NCBI GenBank assembly: GCA_013327885.1
Contig: JABUMY010000004.1
Coordinates: forward strand, 124,001 to 188,000
Source: Flavisolibacter longurius
GTDB lineage: Bacteria; Bacteroidota; Bacteroidia; Chitinophagales; Chitinophagaceae
Reading direction: 5' to 3'
Length of the DNA stretch: 64,000 nt
The notes under the pieces were generated by a model. It made no database searches. It had not been told where the DNA came from and worked only from the letters and a program-made list of their open reading frames with translations. Of this stretch, positions 62,052 to 64,000 are shown in pieces. Numbering within the stretch: the stretch's first letter is position 1; every line of letters starts with the position of its first letter. Both the position numbers and the translations under genes were made by a program.

Positions 62052-63062
62052 ACGTGTTGTGCTATTGAGAAAATAGTTGTGTTGGTATAAAGCGAAAGAT
62101 GTTGTGCACTTGTCTATGTAAGTGACCAAACGAACATAAAGGCATGCACAACATCAAGACGAGTTTCGGCAGGTTTTACCGGATCTGCAAACAGTTCTTT
62201 GAAAGTGAAACAGACAGCAATGGCAACTTTCAGTACTATCCCAGAAGACCTGCGCTTTCTGATGTACAGGTGGTGGCGCTGAGTTGCACCATGGAGACTT
62301 TGGGCACCCGTTCGGAGAACCTTCTTTGGAGCAAGTTGAAAACCGATTATGCATCGCTGTTTCCGCACCTGATCTGCCGCACCCGCTTCAACCGTCGGCG
62401 GCGTAGGCTGCAACCTTTCGTTGAACGGCTGCAAGCCAAGGTGGCAGAGCGTTTGCAAGCCGAAAGCGACAACTTGGTGGTAGACTCTTTGCCAGTGCCG
62501 GTGGTAAAACTGGCCCGAGAAAAAACGTATAAAGCGTTCAGGCAAACCTTTGACACCGCACCTGCCAAAGGCTACAGCGCCGTCACCCGGAGTTGGTTCA
62601 TTGGCTACAAGCTCCACGTCATCATCTATGATAACGGTGTGGTACAGCAAAGCAGCCTTACCAAAGGCAATGTACATGACATCAACTTTTTGAAAGAAGT
62701 TGAACGCCTGCCTGAAGGAAAGTTGTTGCTGGGTGATAAAGCCTATCGCTCACTGCCGCTGCAAATGGAGTTGTTCGAAAAGTTTGAGGTGAAGCTGAAA
62801 GTGCCCTTCCGTATCAACCAACACGATTACAAACGCCACCCGAAACGCTACCGCCGCAAGCGGCAAATGGTGGAAACCTTCTTTGCCCAGATGACCGATC
62901 AGTTCAACGTAAAAAGAAACTATGCAAAGAGCTATGATGGCCTGCAGGCAAGGCTTTCCTCGAAACTTTCTGCCATGTCGCTGCTCAACTGGATCAATTT
63001 TCAAAACGGACGCAAACTCTCACAAATCAAACATGCACTTAGCTTCCAATAGCACAACACGT
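62052..63062. mobile_element. IS982-family insertion sequence, copy 2
   Basis: The element is 1011 bp, exactly the length of copy 1, and has the same 15-bp terminal repeats (ACGTGTTGTGCTATT at 62052-62066 and the inverse at 63048-63062). It lies in the opposite orientation 27 kb away. Unlike copy 1 the flanks (CTACTGATA left, TAAATCTGT right) share no 9-bp duplication. The transposases differ at scattered residues, so the copies are not recent duplicates. Confidence 0.92.
62144..63052 (+). CDS. IS982-family transposase, copy 2
   Basis: The 302-residue DDE transposase has the same motifs as copy 1 (VVDSLPVPVV, SRSWFIGYKLHVIIYDNG-type region, LLGDKAYRS, KRQMVETFFAQM) and a one-residue longer C-terminus (KHALSFQ). 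It appears intact. Confidence 0.93.
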   Translation: MHNIKTSFGRFYRICKQFFESETDSNGNFQYYPRRPALSDVQVVALSCTMETLGTRSENLLWSKLKTDYASLFPHLICRTRFNRRRRRLQPFVERLQAKVAERLQAESDNLVVDSLPVPVVKLAREKTYKAFRQTFDTAPAKGYSAVTRSWFIGYKLHVIIYDNGVVQQSSLTKGNVHDINFLKEVERLPEGKLLLGDKAYRSLPLQMELFEKFEVKLKVPFRINQHDYKRHPKRYRRKRQMVETFFAQMTDQFNVKRNYAKSYDGLQARLSSKLSAMSLLNWINFQNGRKLSQIKHALSFQ

Positions 63063-63106
63063 TAAATCTGTTATCAACGATTTTGTATGTACGCCGTATG
63101 CACAAG

Positions 63107-63143
63107 AAAAAGGGTTACAAGCTTTTACACTTATAACCCTTTC
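63107..63143 (-). terminator. Terminator of the severed tRNA gene
   Basis: On the minus strand AAAGGGTTA pairs with TAACCCTTT (63109-63117 with 63134-63142) and is followed by U residues. It lies 10 bp downstream of the 3' end of the tRNA fragment and is evidently its original terminator. Confidence 0.7.
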
Positions 63144-63152
63144 ATGTTCAAG

Positions 63153-63195
63153 TGGATCCTGCCGGATTTGAACCAGCGACCCTCTGATTATGAGT
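63153..63195 (-). other. 3' half of a tRNA-Met(CAU) gene, attachment-site remnant
   Basis: On the minus strand the sequence runs from the anticodon loop CTCATAA (63188-63194) through half of the anticodon stem (TCAGA) and the T-arm GCTGGTTCAAATCCGGC to the acceptor strand AGGATCC and discriminator A at 63153. The 5' half (acceptor, D-arm, 5' anticodon stem) is absent: sequence upstream (63196 onward) does not pair. This is the footprint of site-specific integration into a tRNA gene, with the integrase gene 200 bp away. Confidence 0.75.
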
Positions 63196-63400
63196 TGGGC
63201 TGGAGGCTTAACCTGATTTAATCTGGTTGAATCTAATTTAACGCAATCAAATTATAATCAATACTTTAGATAGGTATTGTTATCTTGGTTGTGCGGTTTT
63301 GGCACCTGCTTTAGCCGCCGTTTGATTGCAAAACGGATTGCAAATTTGCAAATCAAAGGAAGTGAAGAGTGCATTGTGAACCAGAAAAAGCCTTTCAATT

Positions 63401-64000
63401 ATGTCAGTTTCAGCAACCATGATCTTGGATACCAGACGGATCAAACAAAACCAGAAGTACCCCATTAAGCTACGGGTGAACCATCAACGGATTACCAACT
63501 ATTATCCCACCATCTTCGAGCTTTCAGAAGAGGAGTACGGGAAGCTTTCCGCTACCCGGGTGAGCCAGGAACTACAAGGTGTAAGAGACCAGTTGAAGCA
63601 GATCGAGCGCACGGCCTTGAATACTCTGGAAAAGCTACGTCCCTTCAGCTTTGCTGCGTTTGAGAAAACCTATGTCTTGGGTAATCCGCTCTTCAAACAG
63701 CGAAAGACAAAGGTCTTGACACTTGATATAGGCACAGAAAACGGTTTTGATTACACCCCTTACCAAAAGAAGTTTCCCATTCTTCTAGAAACCTCTGCCA
63801 AACAACTCACTCTTGCCTGGGCTTACCGGCAGTACATCAAAAAGCTGGTGCGGGAAGGGCGGATCAGTTCAGCGGTGGCCTATCACTGCAGCTATGTCTC
63901 GCTGAAAAGCTTCAAGGGCAATGTTGCCCTCCCTCACATGACACCGACCTTTCTGCTGGACTATGAAAAGTTTGCCCTTGTAAGTGGCCTGTCCAAGACC
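63401..64000 (+). CDS. Tyrosine-type site-specific integrase (N-terminal part, continues beyond window)
   Basis: The frame is open from ATG 63401 to the window end (200 codons, no stop). MILDTRRIKQNQKYPIKLRVNHQRITNYYPT is the arm-type DNA-binding domain of Bacteroidota integrases. A core-binding SAM-like region follows (LTLAWAYRQYIKKLVREGRISSAVAYHCSYVSLKSF...MTPTFLLDYEKF). The catalytic domain with R-H-R-Y lies beyond the edge. Its position beside the severed tRNA identifies the left end of an integrative element, probably a conjugative element or prophage. Confidence 0.9.
   Translation, partial: MSVSATMILDTRRIKQNQKYPIKLRVNHQRITNYYPTIFELSEEEYGKLSATRVSQELQGVRDQLKQIERTALNTLEKLRPFSFAAFEKTYVLGNPLFKQRKTKVLTLDIGTENGFDYTPYQKKFPILLETSAKQLTLAWAYRQYIKKLVREGRISSAVAYHCSYVSLKSFKGNVALPHMTPTFLLDYEKFALVSGLSKT

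Noticed and set aside
62043-63071. 9-bp target duplication at IS982 copy 2
   Set aside because: Left CTACTGATA and right TAAATCTGT do not match at any shift tested by eye.

Overview
The window reads as chromosome of a Bacteroidota bacterium, most likely of the Chitinophagaceae type (inference). The evidence is type IX secretion C-terminal domains on two large secreted proteins, a peptidase-regulatory-like/TonB-type outer-membrane receptor, two DUF1080 proteins, a GIN-domain (DUF2807) lipoprotein, many Cys-lipobox lipoproteins, a TAnnTTTG-type promoter element and IS982, IS200 and REP-transposase mobile elements. Coding density is moderate, and the intergenic regions carry an unusual amount of repeat structure.

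Layout. 1-5.9 kb: a seven-PAS sensor running off the left edge, a class III nucleotide cyclase-TPR protein and an ArsR/SRPBCC operon with two palindromic operator candidates. 6.5-20.8 kb: envelope and secreted proteins (small beta-barrel, aspartic-protease-like protein, M48-type protease, LamG protein with type IX tail, Sel1 repeats), a GAF histidine kinase, a stress flavoprotein and an ABC-2 export pair. 21.3-33.2 kb: DUF1080 proteins, an Rcp1-like response regulator, a CinA-type amidohydrolase, a biliverdin-type bacteriophytochrome, duplicated NTF2-like secreted proteins, an Arr rifamycin ADP-ribosyltransferase and a GAF protein. 33.4-35.7 kb: a small mobile island with a REP-associated transposase, its REP doublet, a truncated restriction-modification gene and an IS982 copy. 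35.8-45.5 kb: an outer-membrane receptor, a MocR regulator and EamA transporter separated by a DUF559 gene inside inverted hairpin repeats, a GNAT protein, IlvE and a YwqG-like protein. 45.6-52.6 kb: cytochromes c and a periplasmic three-subunit molybdenum hydroxylase resembling PaoABC. 52.7-64 kb: an IS200-like element, AsnB, DUF2911, PNP, a PKD/type IX cargo protein, a LuxR-type regulator, a frameshifted gene remnant, a second IS982 copy, and a severed tRNA-Met 3' half next to a tyrosine integrase. The last pair marks the left boundary of an integrative element that continues beyond the window.

How the genes work together. The molybdenum hydroxylase subunits overlap or abut and form one operon, with a diheme cytochrome c just upstream as a plausible electron acceptor. 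Several sensors share the same SHDLxEPLRKI-type kinase core and lack adjacent output regulators. The phytochrome and the single-domain regulator 1.5 kb away are a plausible pair. MocR and EamA look like an ancestral divergent regulator/transporter pair split by the DUF559 cassette.

The two most unusual signals are non-coding. One is a family of at least seven strictly 7-bp-periodic degenerate arrays, several starting at a stop codon and followed by a hairpin, so that they make up 3' untranslated regions. The other is a candidate ~300-nt RNA at 46237-46539. It has a promoter-like element, a 17-bp closing stem, five GAAAAACC motifs at roughly 24/48-nt spacing and an intrinsic terminator, and no protein gene.
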